Of a DNA stretch of 64,000 bases, positions 34,597 to 43,633 are shown piece after piece. The DNA is from OPU3-GD-OMZ sp964515235 (GTDB taxonomy: Bacteria; Pseudomonadota; Gammaproteobacteria; Methylococcales; Methylomonadaceae), in NCBI GenBank assembly GCA_964515235.1, contig CAZEVO010000007.1, positions 3,484 to 67,483 of the forward strand. Reading direction: 5' to 3'. A program made the translations under genes and the position numbers. Every line of letters begins with the position of its first letter. The first letter of the stretch is position 1. The notes under the pieces were generated by a model, which saw only the letters and a program-made list of their open reading frames with translations, had not been told where the DNA came from and did no database searches.

Positions 34597-35429
34597 ATGA
34601 AAGATAAGAACAATCAGAATGAAGGGCAGGGTGAAGAGTTTCCTTCATTTGATTATGAAGTGCCAGAGCCAGATTCTACTCAGTTGGAAGACGATGTTAG
34701 CCAGCGTAGTCAAGATAATGAGGGACATGTAGAGCATTTGCAACGTGAAACAGATGAGGCGTTGCTTCGATTAGATGGGCGTATGCAGAGTTATGAAAGG
34801 CAAAGTATTGAAAAGAGTCAGATGGCAAGTACCAGAGCATTGACTTTGTCATGGGTTAATTTGGTTTTACTGATTGTTTTTGTGTTCTTTGGTGCCTCGT
34901 GGTATTCGAATGTTAATGTGTTAATTAATAAGAACCCATCAGAGGGGCTTAACGAGTTAACGGATAAGCAAAATAAATTAACGTATAAAATTCAATTATT
35001 ATCAGAGCAAGTTGAAAGTGTTCTTAAAATGGCAAAGGNNNNNNNNNNNNNNNNNNNNNNNNNNNNNNNNNNNNNNNNNNNNNNNNNNNNNNNNNNNNNN
35101 NNNNNNNNNNNNNNNNNNNNNNNNNNNNNNNNNNNNNNAAGGCGCGGGAGTCAGTGATAAATAATCAGTTAATAATTGAGCAACCGATTGCAGGACAATG
35201 GATTGTGAGCTTATTTTCTTTTAAAGAAGAGGTCGTTGCGCAGCAACAGGCAATGAAGTTGTTTGATCAGGGCATACAAGTTGCAATTTCGACGGTACAA
35301 GTGTCTGGTGTTGTTTGGTATCGGCTTTATGTCGGCGGCTTTATCAGTAAACATGATGCAGAGGCTTATGCAGAGCAAACTCGGACAATGCTAGGACTTA
35401 AGCTCGCTTGGGTGGCGCAAGCGCAATAG
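34597..35429 (+). CDS. SPOR-domain single-pass membrane protein (split by assembly gap)
   Basis: I do not recognise a named gene. The first part has a long acidic, soluble N-terminus (about 85 residues), one membrane helix (LSWVNLVLLIVFVFFGASWYSNV) and a coiled-coil. After the 100-N gap another frame continues with AGQWIVSLFSFKEEVVAQQQAMKLF and WYRLYVGGFISKHDAEAYAEQTRTMLG, a typical SPOR domain, to the stop at 35429. SPOR domains bind denuded septal glycan, so a division- or cell-wall-associated role is likely. That the two parts are one gene is inferred from domain logic. The ATG at 34597 is preferred to a GTG at 34588. Confidence 0.7.
35039..35138. other. Assembly gap (100 N) inside the SPOR-protein gene
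   Basis: Exactly 100 N. Reading frames before and after differ, so the true length is unknown. Confidence 0.97.
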
Positions 35430-35478
35430 TGTAATCGTGTAAGTTGGTTGTCATTTTGGGTATTGAGAGGGTGGAGCC

Positions 35479-36372
35479 ATGACTAAGAAACTGGTAGTAG
35501 CAATATCATCACGAGCACTTTTTAATTTGGATGAGTCTCATTATGTCTTTGAGACAGAAGGAAAAGAGGCTTTTTGTCGGTATCAGATCGCTAATGAAAA
35601 TAAGGTGTTGGAACCGGGTTTTGGTTACCGATTGGTTAAAAAATTACTTTTACTTAATGATTTTTTTCCTAATGAGCCATTGGTTGAGGTGATTCTGATT
35701 TCACAAAATAGTGCTGATACCGGATTGCGTATTTTTAATGCAATAGCAGCACATAATCTGGCTATAACACGTGCTGCTTTTTCTAGCGGGCGCTCACCTT
35801 ACCTTTATATTCCGGCCTTTGGGGCAGATCTTTTTTTATCAGCTAATGCTGAAGATGTTGTGAATACTTTAAATGCTGGTTATGCCGCGGCGACTATTTT
35901 GTCTCCGGCAAGTAGTGATAAACATCCGGATCAGTTACGGATTGCCTTTGATGGTGACGCCGTTTTATTTTCAGATGAATCAGAGCGAATTTTTCAAGAG
36001 CAAGGGCTTACGGCATTTACGGAGAATGAGCGTTTAGCAGCTGATCAGCCATTAAGCGGTGGACCCTTTAAGAATTTTTTAGCAGCGTTACATCATGTAC
36101 AGAGTCATTTTGGGGAGGAGTCTGTGCCTATTCGAACGGCCCTAGTGACAGCGCGTGCAGCGCCTGCGCATGAGCGTGTAGTACGAACTTTTAGAGCTTG
36201 GGATATCAGGATTGATGAAGCAATGTTTCTAGGAGGGCGAGAAAAGGGACCTTTTTTGGATGCGTTTGGGGCAGATATTTTCTTTGATGATCAAAAAGGA
36301 CATTGTGATTCTGCTAGCCAGCATGTGGTTTCAGCACATGTTCCACACGGTGTAGTTAATCAGAAAACATGA
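35479..36372 (+). CDS. 5'-nucleotidase, cytosolic cN-I-like family
   Basis: This 297 aa protein resembles the bacterial 5'-nucleotidase family related to cytosolic cN-I. It shows the N-terminus VVAISSRALFNLDES, VEVILISQNSADTGLRIFNAI, LFLSANAEDV, the acidic metal site in IAFDGDAVLFSDESE, and GGREKGPFLDAFGADIFFDD. Such enzymes dephosphorylate nucleoside monophosphates such as AMP or dAMP. There is no signal peptide, so it is cytoplasmic. Its last 17 bp overlap the convergent epmB gene. Confidence 0.85.
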   Translation: MTKKLVVAISSRALFNLDESHYVFETEGKEAFCRYQIANENKVLEPGFGYRLVKKLLLLNDFFPNEPLVEVILISQNSADTGLRIFNAIAAHNLAITRAAFSSGRSPYLYIPAFGADLFLSANAEDVVNTLNAGYAAATILSPASSDKHPDQLRIAFDGDAVLFSDESERIFQEQGLTAFTENERLAADQPLSGGPFKNFLAALHHVQSHFGEESVPIRTALVTARAAPAHERVVRTFRAWDIRIDEAMFLGGREKGPFLDAFGADIFFDDQKGHCDSASQHVVSAHVPHGVVNQKT

Positions 36373-37411
36373 GATTTTCTGATTCAGGCGTTAATTGAAG
36401 GTTGAGTAATGTTTTAGCCGGCTTCCCAGGTTGCTCTTGTACCAATTGTGGAACCAAGTATCCCGGCAAGGTATTTCTCAGTGTGTTGACTAAGGTGATA
36501 GCCTCTTGTATTGGAATATTGAAATGTTGAGTGCCTGTGACCTTGTCAAGGACATGGAGGTAATAAGGTTGAATATTCGCATCGAAAAGTGTTTCGCTGA
36601 GTTGTTGTAAGGTGTTAACAGAATTATTAATGTTTTTTAATAACACAGATTGATTGAGTACGGTGTATTCATTTTGGATAAATTGTTTCGTTACTGCCTG
36701 AATCGAACTATTTATTTCATTGGGGTGATTGCTGTGTAATACGATAATGATTTTTTTATCCGTTTGGTTGAGGAGTGTTATAAGTTCGGGAGTAATGCGG
36801 TCTGGTAAAACAATCGGAACTCGGGTATGAATTCGGATTCGGTTGATGTGTTTGATCTCTTTTATGGCGCTCAATAATTGTTTTAAGCGGGTATCACTTA
36901 GAATAAGTGGGTCGCCGCCACTTAGAATAATCTCAGTAATCTCGGAGTTTTTCTGTAAGTAATCAATAGCATTGTGTTCATCACCCCGTCGTAACTGCTG
37001 GTCAGCGTATGGAAATTCTTTTCTAAAGCAATAGCGGCAATTTATGGCGCAACTGCCGGTGTTGATCAGTAATGCTCTACCATGGTATTTGTGGATAATG
37101 CCAGGATTAGCGATCGCAGCAAGCTCTCCGGTCGGGTCATTATTGTATTGTGCGTTACGAATAAGCTCATAACTCAAGGGGAGAACCTGAAGTAATAATG
37201 GGTCGTTTGGATCATTCTTTTTGATCCGATTAGCGTAACTCTGTGGTACGCGTAAGGCGAATTTTTCAGTTGCTTGTTGAGAAATTGGGAGATCTTTCGG
37301 GTTTAGGTTTAGGAATTGGCAAAGGTCAGTTGTGTTAGTAAAAGCAGTTGCTAATTGTTGTTGCCAACTTTGGGGTGTGAGTGATGTTTTTGACACAGAT
37401 TCAGAAGTCAT
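36356..37411 (-). CDS. epmB: EF-P--(R)-beta-lysine generating lysine 2,3-aminomutase EpmB
   Basis: EpmB is a radical-SAM, PLP-dependent enzyme that converts (S)-alpha-lysine to (R)-beta-lysine for EF-P modification. The 351 aa show the iron-sulfur motif CAINCRYCFRKEF, SGGDPLILSD, and the PLP region near LHVLDKVTGTQHF. The length fits EpmB (YjeK), not the longer catabolic KamA. It diverges from efp-epmA across about 180 bp, so all three genes are adjacent and could share control. Its 3' end overlaps the 5'-nucleotidase gene. Confidence 0.94.
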   Translation of the reverse strand: MTSESVSKTSLTPQSWQQQLATAFTNTTDLCQFLNLNPKDLPISQQATEKFALRVPQSYANRIKKNDPNDPLLLQVLPLSYELIRNAQYNNDPTGELAAIANPGIIHKYHGRALLINTGSCAINCRYCFRKEFPYADQQLRRGDEHNAIDYLQKNSEITEIILSGGDPLILSDTRLKQLLSAIKEIKHINRIRIHTRVPIVLPDRITPELITLLNQTDKKIIIVLHSNHPNEINSSIQAVTKQFIQNEYTVLNQSVLLKNINNSVNTLQQLSETLFDANIQPYYLHVLDKVTGTQHFNIPIQEAITLVNTLRNTLPGYLVPQLVQEQPGKPAKTLLNLQLTPESENLMFSD

Positions 37412-37591
37412 AGTAGGAGGCTTTGTTGATAGCGGAATTGGAGAAAATGAGTATTTTAAAAGTGGGTAGACGATATACCATAGTAATGATTGTCAGCAAT
37501 AATTTTATTTCTTTAAGGTCTCTATAAATAGCCGTTTTTTGTTATAGCGATTATAATGATAGGATTTGAAGCGTTTTCCAAGAGGGTATCA

Positions 37592-38161
37592 ATGGCCAGT
37601 TATAGTACCAATGAGTTTAAAGGGGGATTAAAAATCATGCTTGATAATGATCCTTGTGCAATTATTGAGAATGAATTTGTTAAACCCGGAAAAGGACAAG
37701 CCTTTAGCCGTGTAAAAATCAGGAATTTGAAAACAGGGCGGGTAATAGAAAGAACCTTTAAGTCAGGTGAATCTGTTGAGGCTGCCGATGTTGTCGAAAT
37801 TGAAATGCAGTTCCTTTATAACGATGGTGAGTTTTGGCATTTCATGGTGCCTGACACGTTTGAGCAATACTCTGCCGGTGAAAAAGCGCTGGGGGATGCA
37901 AAAATTTGGCTTAAAGATCAGGATGTTTGTACGGTTACTTTATGGAATGATCAACCGTTGTCAGTTACGCCGCCTAACTTTGTAGAATTAACTATTACTG
38001 AAACAGACCCTGGATTAAAAGGCGATACTTCGGGGGGAGGAGGAAAACCAGCTACATTAGAAACCGGTGCAGTTGTTCGAGTGCCTTTATTTGTTCAGAT
38101 TGGTGAGTTAATTAAGGTAGATACCCGTAAAGGGGAATATGTTGGTCGATCAAAGGAGTAG
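37592..38161 (+). CDS. efp: Elongation factor P
   Basis: EF-P relieves ribosome stalling at consecutive prolines. The ATG at 37592 (AGAGGG 5 nt upstream) gives 189 aa beginning MASYSTNEFKGGLK; the open frame extends 12 codons further up without support. The modified lysine is present at exactly position 34 in KPGKGQA, the beta-lysylation site in EpmA/EpmB organisms. Three OB-like domains follow, with ETDPGLKGDT in the third. It overlaps epmA by 23 bp and lies beside epmB. Confidence 0.97.
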   Translation: MASYSTNEFKGGLKIMLDNDPCAIIENEFVKPGKGQAFSRVKIRNLKTGRVIERTFKSGESVEAADVVEIEMQFLYNDGEFWHFMVPDTFEQYSAGEKALGDAKIWLKDQDVCTVTLWNDQPLSVTPPNFVELTITETDPGLKGDTSGGGGKPATLETGAVVRVPLFVQIGELIKVDTRKGEYVGRSKE

Positions 38162-39140
38162 CAAGGGCTTTTTTTGGGAGCCGAGTAGTTCGTTAGAGGT
38201 CTTGCAGTTACGTGCAGAGGTTTATGCCTCAATTAGAGATTTTTTTAATGATCGGGGTGTTTTAGAGGTGGAAACGCCACTATTAAGTCGGGCGAGTGGT
38301 ACTGAGCCGACGATTCAGTTTTTTAAAACGGATGACCACAGTGGGTTAAAGCAGCAGACATTGTTTCTTCAGACTTCACCGGAATTTGCGATGAAGCGGT
38401 TACTTGTGGCGGGTAGTGGTTCCATTTTTCAAATATGTAAGGCTTTTAGGCAAGGAGAAGTAGGGCGATTGCATAATCCTGAATTTACATTATTGGAATG
38501 GTACCGTGTCGGCTATGATTTGGATTTACTAATGGAGGAAACAACTGCTTTGTTAGTTGATTTACTTCCTTCATTAGCGGGTCAGAAAGTAATAAAGGTA
38601 CCGTATGATGTGATTTTTAAAGATGCGGTGGGTGTGGATCCTTTGTCGTCATCAGTAACAGATTTTAGTCGCGCAGCGGAACGGTTTGACTTGCGGGATG
38701 CAGTGTCTGTTTGTGGCCAAGAACACTCAAAATGGTTGGATTTTTTGTTTTCTTGTATCGTGCAACCGGGATTAAAGAAGACCCCGTTGGTCATGGTTTA
38801 TGACTATCCTGCCTGTCAAGCATCATTGGCACGTTTGAAACAAGAGGATGAAACAGTCTGTCAACGTTTTGAGGTTTTTGTCCACGGTATTGAATTAGGG
38901 AATGGTTTTTTTGAACTGAGCGATCCTGTTGAGCAGAGTGATCGATTTGATCGTGAGATAGCGTATCGTAAACATAGCGCTTTGCCAGCCGTGGTAAAAG
39001 ATCAACGATTGATTGCTGCTCTTGAAAAGGGTTTGCCGGATTGTTCAGGGATTGCCTTAGGTATTGATCGGTTATTGATGATTCGTGCCGGGGTTGATGA
39101 TATTTCTGAAGTGTTATCTTTTGGCTTTGGCAGAGCTTGA
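38139..39140 (+). CDS. epmA: EF-P--(R)-beta-lysine ligase EpmA
   Basis: This truncated class II lysyl-tRNA synthetase paralogue (PoxA/GenX/YjeA) attaches beta-lysine to Lys34 of EF-P. The 333 aa lack an anticodon-binding domain. Motif 1 lies near RGVLEVETPLLS, motif 2 in FQICKAFRQGEVGRLHNPEFTLLEWYR is read through F..R..E..HNPEFT, and motif 3 in SGIALGIDRLLM. The start lies 23 bp inside efp, an unusually tight and probably co-regulated arrangement. Confidence 0.95.
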   Translation: MLVDQRSSKGFFWEPSSSLEVLQLRAEVYASIRDFFNDRGVLEVETPLLSRASGTEPTIQFFKTDDHSGLKQQTLFLQTSPEFAMKRLLVAGSGSIFQICKAFRQGEVGRLHNPEFTLLEWYRVGYDLDLLMEETTALLVDLLPSLAGQKVIKVPYDVIFKDAVGVDPLSSSVTDFSRAAERFDLRDAVSVCGQEHSKWLDFLFSCIVQPGLKKTPLVMVYDYPACQASLARLKQEDETVCQRFEVFVHGIELGNGFFELSDPVEQSDRFDREIAYRKHSALPAVVKDQRLIAALEKGLPDCSGIALGIDRLLMIRAGVDDISEVLSFGFGRA

Positions 39141-39221
39141 TTATTTGCCGCTAACCATTCGATTATAGTGTTATTATCTTATTTTTGAGTATTTTATGGA
39201 TCGGATCAAGACATCATCGTT

Positions 39222-41104
39222 ATGAAAGCAGTTGTAGCTCTAATTTATCTGGCGCTGATTTTTGTGCAGATTTCGCCGGTAAAAGCAGAAGATTCATTTG
39301 TTGTTGAGGAAATAAAAGTTAACGGTCTGCAGCGTATTGCAGCTGGTACTGTTTATAATTATTTACCCGTTACTGTGGGTCAGCGTTTTTATCTGAATCA
39401 GATTGCGCCAACGATGAATGGCTTGTTTAAAACTGGCTTTTTTAAAGATATTAATTTGGTTCGAGCAGGTAATATCCTAGTCATTAATGTTATAGAACGG
39501 CCCTCCATCGCGAGAATAATTTTTAAAGGTAATATTGATTTAAGCGATGAGGTATTAGAGGAAGCACTGACTAAAATTGGTTTGTCTGAGGGTAAGGTCT
39601 TTAACCGTCAAGTACTGGAGCAAGTTGAGAAGGAATTACGGAGGCAGTATTTTAGCCACGGTAAATATGGTCTTCGATTAGAAACCGAGATTGCAAATTT
39701 AACCCGTAATCGCGTCGGAATTAAGGTTGAAATTTCGGAAGGTAGTGTCGCGACGATTAAGAAAATAAATGTGGTCGGTAACAGTCAGTTTGCTAGTGAT
39801 ATATTGCTTAAAGAATTTCAATTGACAACTTCTAATTGGTTGTCCTTTTACACTAAAGATGATCAATATTCAAAACAAAAGTTAGCTGCTGACCTAGAGC
39901 GGCTAAGTTCTTATTATTTGGATCGGGGTTATATAAATTTTAAAGTTGACTCAACGCAAGTGGCAATTACGCCTGATAAGAAAGCGATCTACATTACGGT
40001 CAACGTGAATGAAGGTGATTTATTTACCTTAGATAAAGTGCGACTAACAGGTAACTTAGTTGTAGAGCCTGAAGAGCTTATTCAGTTGGTTCAAGTTGGT
40101 CCTGAAGAAGTCTTTTCACGTAAGCGTGCGACTGAAACGTCTAAACTTATTTCCGATCGCTTAGGAGAAGAAGGATACGTGTTTGCAAATGTTAATATGA
40201 TTCCGGAAATAGATAACGAACATAAGACAATTGATATGACCTTTTTTGTTGATCCTGGGAAAAAGGTTTATGTTCGTCATGTCAATATTGCAGGTAATAC
40301 GACTAGTCGTGACGAAGTATTGCGCCGAGAAATGCGGCAAATGGAGTCGGCGATTGCTTCGACGACTAAAATTGAGCGCTCTAAAGTGCGCTTGCAACAA
40401 TTAGGTTTTTTTGAGCAAGTTACAGTAGAAACACCGCCGGTGGTCGGAGCGGCTGATGAAATAGATGTGAATTACAAGGTGGTTGAGAAAGCATCTGGCA
40501 ACTTGATGGCAGGATTTGGTTTTTCCCAAACACAGGGGCTGGTTTTAAATGCCAGTGTGTCACAGAATAATGTATTGGGTTCTGGTAAACGGCTTGATCT
40601 TAATTTTAATAATAGTGATGTGACTACCGTTTATAGTTTTGGTTTTTATAATCCTTATTTTACTGATGATGGTATTAGTTTGGGGTATAACTTAGGCTGG
40701 CGAGAAACTAATTCTCGGAATGCAAATACCGCATTTTTTACGATGGATTCAGCAAATGCATCGATGAATTTTGGTGTTCCTGTGAATGAGACTGATCGGC
40801 TTCAGTTTAATTTTGATATTAAACAACAAAAGTTAAAAGATTACACGGAAGGGACTTCTGTNNNNNNNNNNNNNNNNNNNNNNNNNNNNNNNNNNNNNNN
40901 NNNNNNNNNNNNNNNNNNNNNNNNNNNNNNNNNNNNNNNNNNNNNNNNNNNNNNNNNNNNNAGTACATGCGGTTCTCATTTGGTCTGTCAGGGACTTGGT
41001 TGTCACCGTTTGGTGCGATTACAGTTAGTGCTGCAATGCCGATGAATACGGATGAAAATGATGATGAACAAAGATTTCAGTTTTCTATGGGGTCAAACTT
41101 TTAA
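39222..41104 (+). CDS. bamA: Outer membrane protein assembly factor BamA (interrupted by assembly gap)
   Basis: BamA is the Omp85 beta-barrel that inserts outer-membrane proteins. It has a signal peptide (VVALIYLALIFVQISPVKA), five POTRA domains (about residues 24-425: INGLQRI-like VNGLQRIAAGTVYNYLPV, VGNSQF, VRLTGN, VNIAGNTTSRDEVLRREM), then barrel strands up to the gap at 40862. After it the last strands read MRFSFGLSGTWLSPFGA and end with MGSNF, a C-terminal Phe beta-signal, in another frame. About 590 residues are visible against a usual 760-800, so roughly 500-600 bp are missing. The usual upstream neighbours dxr and rseP are absent. Confidence 0.93.
40862..40961. other. Assembly gap (100 N) inside bamA
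   Basis: Exactly 100 N; the bamA frame changes across it. The missing barrel strands imply several hundred real bases. Confidence 0.97.
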
Positions 41105-41119
41105 ATTTAAGGAGTGGGT

Positions 41120-41164
41120 ATGTTAATATTTACCCCGAATAGATATTACGAAAAAAAAATTTAA
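41120..41164 (+). CDS. Possible 14-codon mini-ORF between bamA and skp
   Basis: A strong AAGGAG (41109-41114) stands 5 nt before an ATG that reads MLIFTPNRYYEKKI and stops at TAA. The last codons lie on a run of nine A, a site prone to slippage. It fills half of the 84 bp between bamA and skp. It could be a leader or spacer peptide that keeps ribosomes on the mRNA, or chance. Confidence 0.25.
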   Translation: MLIFTPNRYYEKKI

Positions 41165-41188
41165 CTACGAAAAACTTTTGAGGATGAG

Positions 41189-41692
41189 ATGAGCAGATAT
41201 TTAGTGGTTTTAATGGGTTTGTTACTGTTTTCAGGGATGGCCAACGCGGAGTTAAAAATTGGTTATGTCAACATACTTAAAGTACTTGATAAGGCACCAC
41301 AAATGAAGGTTGCTAAAAAGAATTTGGAGAAAGAATTTGCACCTCGTGAAAAACATCTTCAGGCACAGCAGAAAGAAATTAAGGCTTTAGAAGATAAATT
41401 AAAACGTGATTCCAGTATTATGAGCGAATCTGAAAAGCGTAAAATAGATCGAGAGATCCTAACTAAAACACGTGATGCCAAGCGTTCTATGGGTGAATTC
41501 AGAGAAGATTTCTCTCGTCGCCGTAATGAGGAATTAGAAAAATTACAACGACAAATTTATGAAGCAAGTCAGGCTTTGGGCAAAGAAGAAGGGTTTGATT
41601 TGTTAATTCGTGATGGTGTGTTATTTGTTGGTGAAAAAGCTGATGTGACTGAGTTAGTTCAGAAGAAGTTGGCTACCATGAAAGGGAATTAA
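41189..41692 (+). CDS. skp: Periplasmic chaperone Skp (OmpH family)
   Basis: Skp is a trimeric periplasmic chaperone that holds unfolded outer-membrane proteins for BamA. The 167 aa have a signal peptide (MSRYLVVLMGLLLFSGMANA, cleavage before ELKIGYVN), then the short beta body IGYVNILKVLD and long charged helices (about residues 45-130) forming the tentacles, ending with DLLIRDGVLFV. It follows bamA as is typical. lpxD, normally next, is missing. Confidence 0.93.
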   Translation: MSRYLVVLMGLLLFSGMANAELKIGYVNILKVLDKAPQMKVAKKNLEKEFAPREKHLQAQQKEIKALEDKLKRDSSIMSESEKRKIDREILTKTRDAKRSMGEFREDFSRRRNEELEKLQRQIYEASQALGKEEGFDLLIRDGVLFVGEKADVTELVQKKLATMKGN

Positions 41693-41761
41693 GTCGTTCT
41701 CTAGTGAAGGCGTAGTGATACGCTGTTAATACCATGGCGTTTTACAGATAAATAAGGAAAA

Positions 41762-42208
41762 TTGACGTTGGATATTCATGAAATTCAAGAGTTCTTGCCG
41801 CATCGCTATCCATTCTTGCTGGTTGACCGGGTTGTTGAGTGTGAACCGGGTCAACGGTTATTGGCAATTAAGAATGTAACCTATAATGAGCCTTTTTTCC
41901 AAGGGCATTTTCCACATCAAGCGATTATGCCAGGTGTGTTAATTATGGAGGCTTTGGCGCAAGCAACAGGTTTGTTAGCATCTAAAAGTGTTCCTGATGA
42001 ACTAGGGCGAGGTGTGACCTATTATTTAGTTGGTTTGGATAAGGTGCGATTTAAGCGTCCGGTTGTTCCAGGGGATCAATTAAAGTTGGAGGTGATCTAC
42101 CTTAAGGACAAGCGTAATATATGGTCGTTTTCTTGCCGTGCAGAAGTTGAAGGTGAGTTTGTTGCTAGCGCTAATATTATGTGTGCAGCCTCGAGGGCAG
42201 ATGATTGA
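41762..42208 (+). CDS. fabZ: 3-hydroxyacyl-ACP dehydratase FabZ
   Basis: FabZ dehydrates beta-hydroxyacyl-ACP in fatty acid elongation and competes with lipid A synthesis for 3-hydroxyacyl-ACP. The 148 aa hot-dog-fold protein shows LPHRYPFLLVDRV, the catalytic His in PFFQGHFPHQAIMPGVLIMEALAQATG with the Glu further on. The start is a TTG (41762, or 41768) behind AAGGA; no ATG fits. It overlaps lpxA by 4 bp. Confidence 0.95.
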   Translation: MTLDIHEIQEFLPHRYPFLLVDRVVECEPGQRLLAIKNVTYNEPFFQGHFPHQAIMPGVLIMEALAQATGLLASKSVPDELGRGVTYYLVGLDKVRFKRPVVPGDQLKLEVIYLKDKRNIWSFSCRAEVEGEFVASANIMCAASRADD

Positions 42209-42975
42209 TAGAAAGTAGTGCTGTTATTGACCGCAATGCGGAGCTTGAAGAAGGGGTATCTGTTGGCGCTTATTCGATTATAGGTGCTGATGTTCAAATT
42301 GGCAAAGGAACAGTCATAGGCCCCCATGTCGTTATAAAAGGGCCGACTACTATAGGTGAAGATAATAAAATTTTTCAATTTTCTTCGATTGGTGAAGACC
42401 CTCAAGATAAGAAATATGCAAAAGAATTAACGCGGCTTGAGATCGGTGACCGCAATACGGTGCGTGAGTTTTCAACGATTCATCGGGGAACGCAGCAAGA
42501 TCAATCTATAACTCAGATTGGTGATGATAATTTGTTTATGGCTTATACGCATGTGGCTCATGATTGTATGGTTGGCAGCCATGTAACGATGGCTAATGGG
42601 GCGTCCTTAGCAGGGCATGTGCGTTTAGATGATTATGCGATTTTAGGTGGATTTACCTTGGTTCATCAGTTTACCAAGATTGGGCGTTTAAGTTTTTCCG
42701 CAATGGGTAGTGCGATTACCCAAGACGTTCCTCCTTTCGTCATGGTAGGCGGTCGACCGACACGCCCGCATGGTATTAATTCTGTCGGTATGGAGCGCTC
42801 TGGTTGTATACCGGAAGTAACGCAACAAATCAGACGGGCTTATAAAATTTTGTATAAATCGAACTTAAAGTTAGAAGATGCTATTGATGAAATGGAAGAG
42901 ATAGCAGGTGAATGTACAGAATTGTCACATATGGTTAATTTCTTACGTAATGTCACGCGTGGCATTTTGCGATAA
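42205..42975 (+). CDS. lpxA: Acyl-ACP--UDP-N-acetylglucosamine O-acyltransferase LpxA
   Basis: LpxA carries out the first step of lipid A synthesis, adding a 3-hydroxyacyl chain to UDP-GlcNAc. The 256 aa form a left-handed beta-helix with hexapeptide repeats (AELEEGVSVGAYSIIGADVQIG), the catalytic His in THVAHDCMVGSH and the C-terminal helical bundle. It starts with TTG overlapping the fabZ stop (TTGA), so its translation should be coupled to fabZ. lpxB, which often follows, is absent; rnhB begins 5 bp later. Confidence 0.95.
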   Translation: MIESSAVIDRNAELEEGVSVGAYSIIGADVQIGKGTVIGPHVVIKGPTTIGEDNKIFQFSSIGEDPQDKKYAKELTRLEIGDRNTVREFSTIHRGTQQDQSITQIGDDNLFMAYTHVAHDCMVGSHVTMANGASLAGHVRLDDYAILGGFTLVHQFTKIGRLSFSAMGSAITQDVPPFVMVGGRPTRPHGINSVGMERSGCIPEVTQQIRRAYKILYKSNLKLEDAIDEMEEIAGECTELSHMVNFLRNVTRGILR

Positions 42976-42980
42976 TTTGC

Positions 42981-43574
42981 GTGAATTCAGATTCATCAAT
43001 CGTTGCCGGTATTGATGAGGTAGGGCGAGGTTGTATTGCGGGTCCCGTGGTAGCAGCTATTGTTATTCTAGACCCTTATAAGCCAATATCAGGATTACAA
43101 GATTCAAAGGTAATTTCTCCAAAGCGGCGTGAATGCTTGTCAGCTTGTATTTTAGATCAAGCCATAGACTGGAGCATTGGACGAGCTGAAGTTAGTGAAA
43201 TAACCTCAATTAATATTTTACAAGCAACTTTATTAGCGATGCAGCGGGCTTATCAGGGCTTAGAGGTCACCCCTGATTGGGTATGGGTAGATGGCAATCG
43301 GTTTCCCGATATTCCTTGTCAGGGGGACTCGGTTGTGCGAGGGGATCAACGGATTGCTGAAATCTCGGCCGCCTCTATTATCGCCAAAGTATACCGAGAT
43401 CGTGAAATGGATTTTTATAATGTTCTGTTTCCGGGGTATTTTTTTTCCAAACATAAAGGTTATCCGACCCAGCAGCATATACATCAGCTTGAGAGTTTAG
43501 GATTAACAACCGTTCACAGACCTTCATTTGCCCCTGTTAGTCGTTTAATCTCTCAGACCCGTAAAGATCATTGA
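42981..43574 (+). CDS. rnhB: Ribonuclease HII
   Basis: RNase HII nicks DNA 5' of embedded ribonucleotides and degrades RNA in hybrids. It has 197 aa with a GTG start. The active-site segment GIDEVGRGCIAGPVVAA has Cys-Ile where most relatives have Pro-Leu. WVDGN supplies the next acidic residue and ISAASIIAKVYRDREM the last motif. HKGYPTQQH is also typical. The rnhB-dnaE pair is conserved. Confidence 0.95.
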   Translation: MNSDSSIVAGIDEVGRGCIAGPVVAAIVILDPYKPISGLQDSKVISPKRRECLSACILDQAIDWSIGRAEVSEITSINILQATLLAMQRAYQGLEVTPDWVWVDGNRFPDIPCQGDSVVRGDQRIAEISAASIIAKVYRDREMDFYNVLFPGYFFSKHKGYPTQQHIHQLESLGLTTVHRPSFAPVSRLISQTRKDH

Positions 43575-43633
43575 TGGTGTACTAGAGTGATTAGTATTCT
43601 TATTCATTTAATCAAAGTTATAGGAACAATATA

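Noticed and set aside
37426..37527. Possible 33-codon ORF (TTG start after AGGAGG) between epmB and efp
   Set aside because: The Shine-Dalgarno is good, but the start is TTG, the peptide has no recognisable feature and it occupies the divergent promoter region. Chance is the simpler reading.
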